DNA of 64,000 nucleotides from assembly GCF_030272615.1 (NCBI RefSeq), contig NC_081412.1, positions 343,599,870-343,663,869 of the forward strand, given 5' to 3'. The notes under the pieces were generated by a model. It ran no database searches and was not told where the DNA came from. It saw nothing but the letters and a program-made list of their open reading frames with translations. A program made the position numbers and the translations under genes. This DNA comes from Cryptomeria japonica (taxonomy: Eukaryota; Streptophyta; Pinopsida; Cupressales; Cupressaceae). Numbering within the stretch: the stretch's first letter is position 1; each line of letters opens with the position of its first letter. This document shows positions 1-12,925 of this stretch, piece by piece.

Positions 1-108
1 AGATGTCAAAACAAAAATAAAGGGAAAACTAGCAGAAAAAGACAAATAAGGGGGACCTATATTTTCATGAGTAGGGAAATGATGGGACTAGATATGCAGG
101 GCATAACA
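1..108 (-). repeat. Ty3-A 3' LTR, first 108 bases only
   Basis: Direct copy of 14229-14336 with scattered substitutions. Read on the minus strand it starts TGTTATGCCC at 108. The remainder lies left of the window. No purine tract stands directly upstream of it on the minus strand. Confidence 0.8.
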
Positions 109-1153
109 AATTGGGACTATATGGGAAAAATGAGTCTAGGCATTTTAGAACTTTAAAATCTCTATTTTATCTGATGCCTAAGGCTACTATCATTCAAAAC
201 AATGTATAAGAGAAAAATATGAGTGAACTAATGAACAAACAACCACATCTAGAACTGAACAAGATCAACTCTTAAGTTTGTGCGCGTGTTTTATTACTCC
301 ATTGTTCTCAATAGTGAAGAAAAATAAAGGAAATTGGGTCCAAGCTACGTAGGTGAAGTCAATCAACATGTTTCGTGGAAGGTCATACTAAGCATAGCTT
401 TGCTACCACCCAGTCATCCATCGCCCTGACAGAGATACCTTTGGCTCCAGTCAAGCAGTGCTCCACTGCCAGCCAGGTGTCCATAGCCCTGACATAGATT
501 ACTTGAAACACCCAAATTTAGTTGTTACAAGTGAGTTATTCCTTTTTCTCTTTATTTTTTTTTTTTAGATTATTTTTCACATGATAGAATGTAGAATGAT
601 TATTTATTTGTAACCTTTAAGCAACTTTCAAACATTGAAGTCCGATTATTGGGTTGGGAGCCATGCTGGACAACATGAAACATCCTGACTTCTGATTTTT
701 TCACTTGGAAACAAGTTCATCTGATATCTTACAAAACAATTTTATGTGACTTAGTGTGATAATGAGTAATCAGGTTAGCCTTTTTTCAATTGAGAGCCAA
801 GAACTCAAATCATTATTAAACCATTATATATCACCTTAGATGAATGTAGACAAAGATTTCAAGATTAACCAAATAATAATGAAGTTTTAAAGAGCAAAGA
901 GTCAAAGTCTCTCAATATTTTCCCAATTTGTTATGAAAAGAACATCTTTTCCTTAGAATCCTTGAAAATAAACAAGTGCCCCGACACAACAAAATGAAAC
1001 ATAGAGAATGAAACAACGCACCAAAGAAACCAAGAGGGAAACAAACAAGCAACCAAACCAAAACTGAACAACCAACAAGCAAACCCAATAAATAACAAAC
1101 CAAAATAAAATGACTAAACTACTATAGTAAAAAAGATCCAAATCCAATGAGGA
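109..1153 (-). other. Non-coding 3' region of Ty3-A
   Basis: This is the stretch between the end of the integrase and the 3' LTR. No retrotransposon domain is readable on either strand. Short ORFs at 912-1147 are hydrophobic, low-complexity translations of an A/C-rich stretch and are not credible. A short imperfect repeat of the form 'ccctgacaNAGAT' occurs near 425 and 490. Confidence 0.6.
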
Positions 1154-2410
1154 TTAATCAAAGTAATGCTTGAGGAACTGACCATTGACAGGGAATGGTA
1201 CAAGTTCTCCAGTCAAGGAGCTCAACCTGAAAGTGTTCTCTCCTAAAATTTAAGCAATCTAATAAGGACCTAACCACAACCTCTCAAACTTATGATGATC
1301 ACCCTTCTTTTCCTTGGCCTTGTCCCATAAAAGAACTAAGTCAGAGATCCAAAAGGCTTTCACCTTGGCTCTTTTATCAAACCATCACTTAACAAATGTT
1401 TGATGCTTAGCAAAATGTTGCAAGGTATTTATCCTTTTCTCATCAAGTTTCAATAAATTCAGGAGGTGAACTTCTACTTGGTTCTCAATTTCAAGTTATT
1501 TCATTAGTTGGAGGACATGTATTTGTAAATTAACTGGGAAATAGGGTTTTGGCCATAAAAAAGATAATATGGAGAAGGCCCTAGGGCAGATTTAACACTG
1601 GTGCAATCAGCCCATAGGGCATAACTCAATTGATTATGCTAATCCCTAGGGTTCTTCTTATGTAGCTTCTTAATAACATCTAAAATATTTTTATTTGTGT
1701 ATTCAGCTACTCCATTACCTTGTGGATAGTAATTAGATGAAAATTTCAAGATTACCTTGTACTCATATGACCATTGTATTAATTGTGCTAAAGTAAAAGT
1801 GGGGCCATTGTCATATACCAGAGAAAATGAAATACCAAACCTGGTGATGATATACTCATCAATAAATTTGAGAGCAACTTCTACGGTGGCATTCTTGCAT
1901 GCTATGACTTATGTCCATCAGGTGTAATAGTCCATTGTAGTGAGAATGAACTTGTGTCCTATGGATGAGTTAGGATTAATAACACTGGAAAAATCTAATG
2001 TCCATTGGGCAAATGGTCTTACCTCAAATACTGGTTGAGGAGGCATAGCAGGATTCCTTTCCCTGGAAGTTGTAGTTTGATAGGTATGGTAGTGTCTAAC
2101 ATGTTTATAGGTATCTTTAAAAATGCTAGGCCAATAGTAACTTGCTTTGAATATCTGATGTGCTATAGCATCTACCGGCCCATGGCTTGTACCATATTTC
2201 CCATGGAATTCTTCAATCATCTTACGAGATTCTTGTTGATCAAGACACCTAAGATAGATGCCTTCGTAATAATTTATGTATAGTACTGAGTCTTTGATCA
2301 TGTAATTAGCACTTTTGAGTCTTAAAGATCATCTTTGTGTAGTAGTCAACCCCTCAGGCCACTTGTTATTCAGCAAGATAAAAACCAAATCAGTGTACCA
2401 TGGGTCCTGA
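1154..2410 (-). pseudogene. Ty3-A integrase remnant
   Basis: Integrase inserts the cDNA into the host chromosome. The N-terminal zinc-binding region is visible around 2100-2240 (FHGKYGTSHG, then ASYYWPSIFKD), but the expected Cys-x2-Cys pair reads HYHTYQ, so both cysteines are Tyr. The catalytic core follows: WTLDF (about 2000), VYDNGPTF (about 1810) and a Glu in VAEYTNK (about 1710), which fits the D,D-35-E pattern. Stops interrupt it just after TTMDYYT at 1918-1920 (TGA) and again shortly after. The C-terminus reads PVNGQFLKHYF before TAA at 1154-1156, very like Ty3-B (GQFLKHYF), which supports a shared lineage. It is non-functional. Confidence 0.85.
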
Positions 2411-2433
2411 GGGAATGACTGTAATGTATATTG

Positions 2434-3965
2434 CTAGTATTGGATATGAGGGATATTAGTTGCTAGATCTTGCAACAAACCCTGGCCTCTAACTAACCTC
2501 ATTAGATGCAAATATAGATCAAATTCTTGTAGAATGGCCATCCATTTTCCTTGACATTCCTCCAACTCTGATTGCATGAGCAACAACTTAATTGATTGAT
2601 TAGGTACAATCACGTATATCTTGCTCCTTAAGATATAATGTTTAAATTTATTAATTGCTGTTACCAAAGTGAAAGCTTGTTTCTCAAGAGCAGAATACCG
2701 TACCTTGATATTCTTGAAAGGGGAGCTCATGAATGTGATTGGTTTTCATCCCCTTCTTGCCTTTGTGTCAAAATAACGACACCACAATTCAATGAGGCAA
2801 AAGAGTATATGTAAAATAAGATATTATAATTGGGACTAGCCAACATGAGAGCTTCAACAATGGACTTCTTGATTTAGGAAAATGGTTCTCTTTCTCTAGC
2901 ATTCTATTCAATCTTAGCATCCTTCTTCATCATTTCCTTTAGTGGCTTGACTATCTCCACAAATCCGGTGATGAATTTCCTCACCAAATTAATTTTCCCG
3001 AAGAAAGATCTCATTTCTTTTTACTCCCAAGCATTTCGCAATTTCAACAGTGCTTCCACTTGATTTGGGTCGATAGGTATTCATATTTTGAAGATTACAT
3101 GACCAAGGAGCTTCCCTTTAGCAACCCCAAACACAAACTTTTTGGGATTAAGAGATATCTCATACTTTCGACACCTTTCTAGAACTTTGCAGAGGTTATC
3201 AAGATGATCTCCTCTGACATTGGAGAATATGGTGAGGTCATCCATATATATGGTAACGCATTTACCAATTAAGTCTTTGAAGGCTATGTCCATCACTCTC
3301 TGAAATGTTGCCCTGAAATTAATCAACCCAAATGACATCCTGCGCTATGCATAATTCCCCCACTTTGTAGTGAATGTTGTCTTCATTTGGTCCTCATGGT
3401 TCACCAACACTTGGTTATATCCAGAATAACCATCAAGGATTAACAGCATCTGTGAACCATTAACAATCTGTAATACCTCATCCAGGGAAGGGAGTGGATA
3501 ATTATCTTTCTCTAATGCTTTATTGAGGTTATGAAAATCAACACAAAGTCTAATCTCTCCATTCTTTTTCCTTACTGGCACCAAACTAGCAACCCAAGTG
3601 GAGTGGCGTACAAGGAAATAATCCTAGTAGCAAGAAACTTTTGAACTTCTTTAAAAATTAAGGGCTCTATTAATGAATTGACTATTCTTTTTTTCTCCTT
3701 GAATGGTTTCATATTAGGTTTCAAAGGTATAATATGTGTGAATATATGTATCAAATATTTTCAGGTCTTCATATTCCCATGCTATAACATCAATGTATTC
3801 TTTCTGAATTTGTATAATTTTCTCCCTATCAGTGGGAGTGCAAATTTTCCCAATATAAATTATCTTCTCTTGACCCTTTTGACCAATATTGTGTGGTTCA
3901 TATTTTCCAGCATCTGAATCCATGGTCAGTCTTTCTTTTACCCTAGGTTCAAAGTCAAAAACCAC
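2434..3965 (-). pseudogene. Ty3-A reverse transcriptase and RNase H remnant
   Basis: Together these domains copy the genomic RNA into DNA. The RT N-terminal part (3965-3714) contains WEYEDLK. Next come VPVRKKNGEIRLCVDFHNLN (3584 downward), LDGYSGYNQVLV, MSFGLINFRATFQ, and an intact YMDD active site at 3237-3248. The connection/RNase H part follows at about 2880-2434, ending in KWMAILQEFDL and LVRGQGLLQDLA. At least five stops or frameshifts separate the readable pieces. RNase H here is in the usual position after RT; a second RNase H-like domain sits upstream (4070-4690). Confidence 0.88.
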
Positions 3966-4069
3966 TCTAAAGTGACCATTCCTTTGGCAATTACATTTAT
4001 AGGCAGATTGACAATTTAATCATCATAATATTCATCAGTAATATCTGATCTATCATCTTCATCAATAAT

Positions 4070-4690
4070 CTATTCCTCAAAAGAAGTAGAATTTGACAAG
4101 AAATATACGATGTGTCTATCATCTTCAAAAACTTGGAAATGCTTGATGTTATCAGGTATAACTGGTGTGGAGACCAACTCTACCGAAAATATTTTCAAAG
4201 GAGATTGACTCACTGGTTCCAAGGTACTCGCTACTACAACCAATGCATCTAATATTCCATTTCCTTTCCTAGGTACTAATTGGATATCAAAGGCATCAAA
4301 GTCTTCAATCAATCTCCATACCTAGTTTCTATATGCTGCTAGCCTTTTATCATGACATGCATACTGACTTATTATTTGCTTAACCACCAATTTAAAATCT
4401 CATTGCACTCTTAAGAATTTAGCTCCCTTTTTATGGGTGAAGAGGATTCCCCTAACTGAGGCTTCATATTTAGTCATATTGTTGCTAAAAAGGAATTGGA
4501 GTCGATAGGAGGCTAGGAAGGTCTTCCCTTTCGGAATGGTTAACTCAATTCCTTCTCTACTACCTTGTTTGGATCTAGATCCATCAAACTTTAGAAACCA
4601 GATTTCATCCTTTAATTTCTTTGTATTTTTCAGCTTGGGTTCAGTAATCAATGAATGAAGATTGCTTTCCAAAAGTGGTTGTTGCTCCCT
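4070..4690 (-). pseudogene. Ty3-A RNase H-like domain lying upstream of RT
   Basis: Visible landmarks, in order, are WFLKFDGSRSKQGS (first acidic strand, near 4600), NMTKYEASVRGI (the helix with the second acidic residue, near 4450), FDIQLVPRKGNGILDALVVVAS (last acidic residue, near 4280-4220). This is the pattern of the archaeal-type RNase H (RVT_3 family) found in Tat-lineage Ty3 elements. It sits between protease and RT, not between RNase H and integrase where I recall the published extra copy. The corresponding domain of Ty3-B is in the same place and is cleaner. Frameshifts break this copy near 4320-4400. Confidence 0.75.
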
Positions 4691-5227
4691 GAGCTTGATA
4701 TCTTCTAGTATTCAAGGTTGTTCATTTACATTCTCCATGGGAGGTTGAGTCTCCTCATTCTCTTACTTGCCTATCTTGATTAGAAGGACCTCCTTCTTGC
4801 ACTGCTATGGCTGGGAAGCTTCTATTATAATTTTCTCCCTTTAAAGAATTATTCTCTCACAATTTGGCTCTTCAATTTCTTCAACCGTGGCATCACAATC
4901 AGTATCTTCACAAGGGACTGGACTCATCAACTTTATAACTTTATTTTGACAAGGGATGAAGGATATCTCTGAGTGTTCCTAATGATGTATCCTACACCAT
5001 TGTGGGAGAAATAAATCCTGTACTCTGATGTCATCTCCTAACAAGTACATCCCTTGTTTCATCCTTGCAATCAAATCCTTAATCCTCCCCATATGTTCCA
5101 TCGCATCAACTTGGTGGGACTGGGGAACTGGAGGTGTAGAGAAGGTGAGAATTTCATTCACTCTATAAACTATTGGACTTACTTCAGCATATGCTACCTC
5201 AATGGGAGCCCCATAATCCGTAACCAA
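4691..5227 (-). pseudogene. Ty3-A protease to RNase H linker
   Basis: This in-frame remnant between protease and the upstream RNase H has no recognised fold. The piece 5227-4979 reads MVTDYGAPIEVAYAEVSPIV and onward; the rest is acidic and Glu-rich with several stops. Tat-type polyproteins often have poorly conserved spacers here. No function is assigned. Confidence 0.5.
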
Positions 5228-5680
5228 TTTCTTGAACTTGGGTTCACTGTCAATCTATATCTTGTTGCTTACACCCTTCCATGGAAGCCATAAGTATGTA
5301 AATAAAGTTGAAAAGTAACCTCCCAAAGTCTTCGACCAATCTCTACTGAGAAGCATTCCATATACTTCTAGAATATCAACTACTTGGATGTCAATGTAAT
5401 GGGATATGCATAGATCAACACCCAACTAAATATACACATCTTTCAACTCCCCAATCACATTCACCCCGGTCTTGTCTAATTCTACCACCTTTTTGTTCGC
5501 ACGCACTGGGTTAAGACCAAGGTTCTGACATATAGAATAAGGCATTATGTTTCCAGAAGCACCTCAATCTACCAAATAGTTATGTAAATTCTTTCCACTT
5601 ATCTTGAGGCTGAGTAGGAATGGAGGGTTCTCGATGGAATCATTATTGATATTAGCATTGACCTCATTCAAGTCAGCCAT
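5228..5680 (-). pseudogene. Ty3-A aspartic protease remnant
   Basis: This retropepsin-type protease would cleave the Gag-Pol polyprotein. The active site reads LVD-stop-GASGNIMP: Asp is at 5577-5579 and the Ser expected in DSGA is a TGA stop at 5574-5576. Downstream, VYGMLLSRDWSKTLGGYF matches the equivalent segment of Ty3-B (HYGMLLSRQW) and Ty3-C (SYGMLLSRTF), which fixes the identity. It is inactive because of the stop in the catalytic loop. Confidence 0.8.
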
Positions 5681-5732
5681 CTTAACCTCACTACTCTGAG
5701 ATTCCAACTGTTCTCTTGAGAAGAGCCTTCTT

Positions 5733-7851
5733 CTATTCAGAATAATACCTCAACACTTTCATTAATGACATAGTTGTTGCAGTCCTCTCCATCTCCTTGG
5801 TAACATCAAAATATCCTTTTACAACATATTCTTGGCCTTGTCCTTGTCTAGGATGTGTTCCTTGAAAAGATTGAGGAGGGGGAGGATTGTTCCTTGCATT
5901 TGCATCAGGAGGTACAAATCCGCCTTTTGGGGGAGGTGTTTTTGTCAATGGTACCTTGCATTGACTTCTGAGGTTGTAATTGTTTCTAGTTTGGAAGACT
6001 TGTGCATCATAAACATATGGTTCACCTTCATCTTCTACTTGAAATTATTTTTAGAGGAATGTGTCAACCAAAATTGATGTATTAACCTTTTATGGTTCCT
6101 CATTAGAGCACCCTTTCGGTTGAGAGTCAGGTTGAGCAATCCTAATCATTTTTTTCAATTGTGCACAATTGCCATCCGAATGTGACACTGTATCATGCAA
6201 CTTACACCAATTATTTAGTAAATTCATGTCTGCTAGGTTAACACTTTGGGTGTTGTTATGGTTGTCTCTTGCATCAGGATGGTCATGGTTTACCCCACCA
6301 TTATTTGGACCCGTGTTCCATTGTCTATTGTATGGCTTGGAGTTATATCTTTAATTTTGATTTTGATTATTATACCACGCTAGTTATTATACGGTTGGGA
6401 TTGGTTGTATCCTCCTAGAGGATTCATCTTTAGTTGACTAAGATTTGAAGTAACTTGGGAAATCGTCTTCTTTAAAGCTTCCTCTTCAGCGGATACGTGC
6501 GACCCTTGACTCTTAGGCGTTGAAGTTGGGGCTTGGTTTTCTATGTGTAAGTTACCATACTGTTTCCCTATCCCATGTACTTGATCAATGTACTATGTTT
6601 GGATAGGGTTAAAATTGGCATTGTTCTACCATTGTAAAGCTTGTGTAGCAAATTATTGACTAGCTTGAGGTTGGGGTGCATAAAGTGGTACCGTGTTCAT
6701 TTTTGGGGCTCCTATTGGTAAGGATGACGGTACTCCAGGGAGTTGGTTGTATTTTCCTTGGTTCACTCCTATGGGCAAGTTGTATCCAATCCCCCTAGGT
6801 GTATGATTAAGTTTTTGATTCATGTTGTTTTCCAACACATAAAATTTTGCCAAGGTATCCCTTTGATCACAATCCATGGGTCAATGGATCTTAAATACGA
6901 ATCAATTGCTACATTCAGTGATACTTGGTAAGGAGCTTGTAATCTCTTGTATGCCCTTTGGAATTTGGTATTGAAAGTTGTTAAAGGTTCATTAGGTGTC
7001 TTCTTAAGGGAGGCAAAATGATGGTATAGTGTTCCAAGATCAACATACACCCAAAATTGATTGATAAAAGATTTCTCTAAAGCATCCCAACCATCAATGG
7101 AATTTGCTGGTAGAGTTAGATAACAATTATACTCATTCTCCCCAAGTGAATATGGGAAAAGTCTAAATACCACATCTTGATGTTGGATGTTGTTACGAAT
7201 TACTGCATCCTTGAATGCTTCAATATGATCATCTACGGTCCTAGGTCCCCCAAAGTAGAACTTACTACAGAATTTGTCTAGATTCCTAGGTAAGTCATGT
7301 GTCCCTCTAGGTATATTTCCCAATGGTGTATGATCTTGGTTGAAGTAGGCTATTGTAGGTGGTGATGGTAGACGTTGAGTTATGAAAGGTCTAGCGATGG
7401 CTTGAGGACTAGGGATTAGCTGGTCTCCTACATTGGGTTTGGATGATTGTACTGGTGAGTCTATTGAAGACTGTCCTTTAGCTTTATTTATCTTCTTCCT
7501 CATTGCAGGTCCTAACTCTACTAAGTCTAATGGAGAAGAGTTACTCCTACTAACTTTATGAAACCTCTCCAGAGAGAAAGATGATATACACTCTAGCTTA
7601 GTATCTCAATTTCCCGGTTGTGGAGGAGGTAGTTGAGGGTTTCTTTGAGTGAGGAGTTGCCTTTGCACGTCTACTTCTATGCATATACCTTTCTACCTTT
7701 CATTGTCAAGGACTTATTGTGTTTCCAACCAATCACTGTGATTCTTTCTACTATCCCAAGCAAGAGAGTATAGCTGGGAAATAATTTTGTCTTGTTCATA
7801 ATTGAGGTTAGGTTGTGTGAATGGTAAAATTACGTCTCCTGGGAGTACCAT
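5733..7851 (-). pseudogene. Ty3-A gag remnant
   Basis: Gag forms the virus-like particle. The ATG at 7851 lies about 70 bases after the proposed primer site and starts MVLPGDVILPF. The capsid-like domain is clearest in the 227-residue ORF 7503-6820 (LDKFCSKFYFGG, then WDALEKSFINQFW and FNTKFQRAYKRL). A zinc knuckle near 6206-6165 reads CKLHDTVSHSDGNC, spaced CX2HX4HX4C, the same variant spacing as in Ty3-C. A proline-rich tail follows to about 5733. Several stops lie between 7700 and 7503 and near 6600. Confidence 0.8.
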
Positions 7852-7903
7852 GTTAAGTCATACTATGATTGTGCAATTGAAAGTTAGGAGAAATTGTTCT
7901 TGG

Positions 7904-7921
7904 GACCTCCTTCTAGTGCCA
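7904..7921 (-). promoter_or_regulatory. Candidate primer-binding site of Ty3-A
   Basis: Minus-strand TGGCACTAGAAGGAGGTC begins at 7921, five bases after a possible LTR end (GAACA, at 7927) and about 50 bases before the gag ATG. Position and the TGG start suit a tRNA primer site, but the sequence differs from those of Ty3-B and Ty3-C and I cannot name the tRNA. Confidence 0.45.
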
Positions 7922-7927
7922 GTTTAT

Positions 7928-9065
7928 GTTCATAGATGTTTTGACACACTCACCAATAGTCAGGTAGTTTATGTGAATACTCACCACCTCTCTTGAAAAG
8001 CAGTAAGTTTTGGGAAACTAACTACTCTAAGGTCTCTATATTCAAGTCTCGATGGTGATGGGCTGCTCAATGGTTGATGTGGTTGTACCTATTAAGGGGC
8101 CTACTGGTTGAAACAACTTCAAATTACCTATATTTTTTGTATTTTCTGATTTGGATGCTCTAAAAAATAAATAGAAAAAAATAGATTAGGGGAAAAAGGA
8201 AATAACAATGAAATTGATACAATAACAACTGAATGATCCACATGGCCAAAATTTCATAACTCAATATTATTAATATTACTAAATCAACATTCAAATGACG
8301 AACTCCAAAAAATACATAAAGTCAGACAACTTCACATACCAAAGGAAATGAATATCATCAAACCAACAATCACCCTATCAATTTAATCCTCATATACCAT
8401 TTACATGTGCAATATGATTCATAAAATAATGAAGTATCTAAAATAACTAGTTGTTGATTCAAATAATAGAAGTTACCAGATAAAGAAGAACATAACCATA
8501 TAGAACACAAAAGTAGATCAAGCAATCCACAAGCTACTTTTTGTGTTTAAACTTCAAAGAGTATAACAAAATCTTTTAAACTCATAAAAATCTGCATAAA
8601 AATCTCTAAAAGAATCTCTAAAGTGGACCTCAAATCATCAATTCACGGACCATTATAATGAATCAAAATTTCTAATTTATAGAGTTTCAAGTCCTGAATT
8701 CTAGGAATTAAAAGCTATATGAACTAAGAGCTATAAAAAAAAGGAGCTGCAATTGACATGCAAGTCTCTTCCTTAAACTCCAATGAAACTACCAATTAAC
8801 TATTACTACGAAACATGCGTTCTCGAAATTAGCCATTACAACCATGCATAATTTTGCCCAAAAATTGAAGTCGGTGTTGTGAAGCAGTTGAACTCTCAAC
8901 CTTTGTGGTAATAAAAAATATCTTCAAAAAGAAATCAAAATTGCATGTGCAACAACTATATGTTCATCCTCTACTCCTTCTATAACTCTTATAGTTATTG
9001 ATAAAACATGCAATTGTGTCTTTAGGAGGATCAACAACTTACAAAATCCAAAAATCAGACTTCTT
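7928..9065 (-). other. Non-coding tail of the Ty3-A 5' LTR
   Basis: This stretch lies between the LTR ORF stop and the proposed LTR end. It is A/T-rich. The ORF at 7802-7996 on the plus strand is a chance frame. I see no defined polyadenylation signal that I would commit to. Confidence 0.5.
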
Positions 9066-12000
9066 CTAAATTTGCTTTGTCTGCTCCCACATGTCAATCA
9101 ACTTGTCAATCACTCCCTCCACATGTATACACTTAGAAGTAAGAAATGAGTACCTATCCATTAACTCTGTATTAAACTCCATTGTAGGTGCAAAGTGATG
9201 AGCGACATACTAGTCCCATTGATCTAACACTACACCTTCCTTTAGGCGACCATCTCTCAAAATTTGATGACCACATGCCTCAAGCAACTTCTTTACAAAA
9301 TTCTTATATTTACCTATTGACTTAAAAATAGGGGCATGTGCCTCTAAAATCCTTGACCTACACTGCTCAAGAACTTCTATCTTAAATTCTATTACAAAAA
9401 AATAAGATTGCAAACTATCAAAATCATCTCCTCCTAGAAAATCTTCATTTTTGATCACTTCTTCACCCAAGGCCAATATTTTATTGAAGTTTTTACACTG
9501 ATTGGTGAAGTCTCTGATTCTCACTTCCCAATTTGCTATGAAGTCACTTATTGCCTTTTCTGTTTTAAGGACCCTTACATAAATTTCTGTTGTATGCTGT
9601 ATAAAAACTTTTACCTTTGAAATGTTATCCTTCACCCATGATTTTGTAGAGGTAGCTACTTTCCTTATTTCAAACAAGGATCTTACATCACCTTCTAGGA
9701 GAGATGATGTGGATGGTAGTGAGTCATCGACCCTTGAATCCAAAGGCTTTTCCATTTCCACGAGCAACTGCTTATATTCTTTTAATTGTGCCTTTACTTG
9801 CAGCTGGGAGTTATGCTCCTTCTCCATCCTGCTTCTAACTATGCTAATAGAAAATTCAAGAGTATCAAGATCCTCCCACTTTTTCTGCTTCCCAAGCCTA
9901 ACCTATGATACTTGGTATGTAGAAGGACCTTCACCTTCAGCCTCCACGGGGGTTATGTGATGTCGACAATTACTTCCCCGGAGCCAGTTCTAGATAAATG
10001 GTGAATTGTTTTTGATTTCTTTTCTTTCTTCGGCTCCTCCATAATAGCTTGTTGCAGTGAGAGTTTGGGTAACACCACCCTTTTCTTCTTATTGAAAGTG
10101 AAGGTTAACCATTGTGGTGTTCCTTCATCCATAACTCCTCCTTGGGTGGTTATTTGCGCCATCACTCTCCTAGCTTCTTGTGATAGGTCCTCCTCTTGTT
10201 GTTGCTCTTGTTCTGCATCCTGTATATTAGAAGGAGTTTAGGTCTCTTCTTGGGTAGGAGGCATTGGGATGGTGAGCTGTTATTGTGAAGGAATTGGTTG
10301 AGCCAAGTTTGTTTGTAGAGAATTATCAACATCAAGCCATTGTTGGTATTCTTCCAATCTCCCACTCACTTGCTCTTTAAAATATTTGGCCATCTCTTAA
10401 CCTTGTTGCTCTATTTGTCCACCTGCAATTTCTTTCAACAAGTTTTCCATGTCTCGTGGAGTGAGAACAAGTCTTTCATCATGCTCTTCATCCTGTGCTG
10501 GTCCCATTTCCCCGTCTTCACCTTATTGTTACTACTGCAGACCCTGATCATTTGTGTCCATGGGGGTTACCTACATAAGTTCTAAAACCTTTTTTTATGG
10601 TGCCCCCCTTCATTTCTCTATACTAGAGGGAGTCATCCTTTTCATTTTCTTGGGATCTACCTTCTTTGGTGTTGGCTCCGTCTCCTCTTGATCCAAGTTT
10701 GACTCCAAATTATGAATAATTACTATCTCTATTGTGGGAGTCATTTCAGGCATAAACATCTATGAAACAATAGAAGGTGGGGTGACCATTGTTGTAACCA
10801 AAGGTGAAGGCGTTGTTGTTACAACCAGTGCAACAGATATAGTTGATATGGTGGTGGGAGTTGTTGTTGCAGAAGTAGTGGTAGTGGTAGTCGTGGTGGT
10901 GGTGGCACTGGAAGGTTGAGCTTCTATAGCGGGCTGCTCTGCTGTTGCTACAACACCTTCAATGGTGGGCCTAACGGGATGAATTTCTGCTTGTGGTGTG
11001 CCCCCTAGGCCCACAGTAATCCCTAAAATCACTTGTTTTTTCAAGTATTCATCTTCTTTCATTTTTTTATTCAACCTTTGCTTCAGTTCTTCCATGGTTA
11101 AAGGAGTTTCAGCTTCTTCCTCTGGGTCTATATATTTATTTTTCCTTGACTTTGACAGTCTCGTCCTTGTATATTCCTTGTGTATCCTTGATTGAGGATT
11201 GTTAGTTGATATATTTTTTTGTTTTCCTTTGCAGGCAACTGGTTTAATCCTTAGACTTAACCACTTCTTGGTTCTATCTATTACCAACCAAGAGATGGTA
11301 TCAATATCTATCGCTTCTTTCTGTGACCATCTGATTTGGGGAGCAGTCTTTTATCTATTCCTGTTTCCTTATACATGGGAGCTAGCAAAATATCATCATC
11401 ATGTAATTGTTTGGGTACGTTGGTCTTAATACCAAAATCCCTTATTTGAGGAACAGTGAGGTGATGAAAAAAATTCTCCCTTGCCTAAAATCTATCCTAG
11501 AGATTGGCCCAAAAATCCACTAGGGCAGGCTGATGTCCTTCATACACTTTAGGCATCAATCCTTTTAATTTATTGTATGAGTCATAAAATTGCCTGGCAT
11601 AATTGGAAGGCTTCAAATGTAGTTCTTGCAATTCTTGTTTGAGATCCTTTGCCCCATGAATCTTTGGACATGAAAAGAATGATAAATTTAAAGGGAAATG
11701 TTCACCCATAACCCTAGTCTTATGCCTTGAGGACAACAAATTTCGTAGATGTGCCATTTATCTTGCATATTCCAACAAAATTATTCTATCTGTACAATAC
11801 CTGGGTAAGAAAAATGGTTCTCCACTGAACCCACTCACTCTCAGATAAGTAGATTGGGAGTTCTGAATGAACCAAAACCCCCACTTCTTCACCAACTCCA
11901 TTGCTTCCTTGCATAGTCTGAATCTAGTGTCACCTGTTAGCCTTATAATGATTAGAAATAGAAAATACATCATTTATTCTCTTATAATGCATCTGGTAAT

Positions 12001-12848
12001 ATTTTATTGGCAAATGGGTGTGGTATTCCCACATGATATTCTGTCCTTCTTCTTCCCCCAATGTGCCCTCAGTCTGCAGCCTTGGAAATTGATTGGATTT
12101 GACTGCCACTGAAACAATATAAGATGTAAAGAAAAATTTCTTCGTATTATGTACTTCCTTCAACTGGTCTATTATGTTGTCCGACAAAATTTGGGACCAG
12201 TCATAGTACTATCGTCCATCCAAAATTGTTAGCATGAATGAGAATATCCATGGTTGGAAGTGTCAGTAGGAAGGTTTGCCAAAGGCCTTGCTGAGCATTA
12301 TGATTAGATCTCTTTGCGGCTCTTTGAAATCCTACCTCAAAATCTCACTCGATTTCAAGCCCATTTTCCTTTCTTTCTTGAGCCATTCCTCATTTATTCT
12401 CTTTTTACACTGACTCATATTTTGGTTCCATTCCCATTCTCCATCTTCTTCTCCCTCAACTAGTACCTCCTTCCAGGTGGGAATCTAGAAGACTAGGGCC
12501 AACATATCATGGGAAAATCAATCACCACTTTTCGTCAGTGTCGACACATTGCTTGGTGTCAGGATTGTAGAATTGTGTAATTTACATTATAAAATTTGGG
12601 GCCTGCACTGATTGTGGGAACACAGTTGCCTCTACCAAATCAGATCTTTTAATCCATTTGTATTCTACACTTACTCCAGGTTTCTCCAATTGCTTTTCAA
12701 TATGTTTGAGCTCAATATGCTCGATCTTGGTGTCTATCACCCATTGAATTGCATCTTCTAGTTTGGAGGCATATGTTCACCTTTGATATTGGTATTTCAT
12801 TATGATTGGGAGCTTATCGAGATCTTTTCCTTGTCGGGAAGATTCCAT
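9066..12848 (-). pseudogene. LTR-encoded protein of Ty3-A (unknown function)
   Basis: A broken coding region of about 1,260 codons lies inside the LTR, in the same sense as gag. The ATG at 12848 (MESSRQGKDLDKLPIIMKYQ) is the first after the hairpin array; the stop is at 9066-9068. The signature shared with Ty3-B and Ty3-C is at 11841-11758: RVSGFSGEPFFLP, then a helix ending LLEYAR before a stop. The middle (11287-10760) is Thr/Pro-rich and low-complexity. The C-terminal third (9827-9210) is long, charged and helical, probably coiled coil, ending VVLDQWD with a further readable piece after a stop. There are at least eight stops. I do not recognise a named domain; it is homologous to the other two LTR ORFs by motif and layout. 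Confidence 0.65.
10850..10915. repeat. GTG-type trinucleotide microsatellite
   Basis: A run of GTN triplets on the plus strand (gtagtggtagtggtagtcg, then gtggtggtgg) lies within the LTR ORF. On the minus strand it encodes a poly-Thr stretch in the low-complexity middle of the protein. Confidence 0.85.
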
Positions 12849-12925
12849 TAACAAAGCTAAAATTGCAAAACCAACCAAGCAAGCATCTAACACTACTCAA
12901 ATAAATATCACTACAAAAACAACTC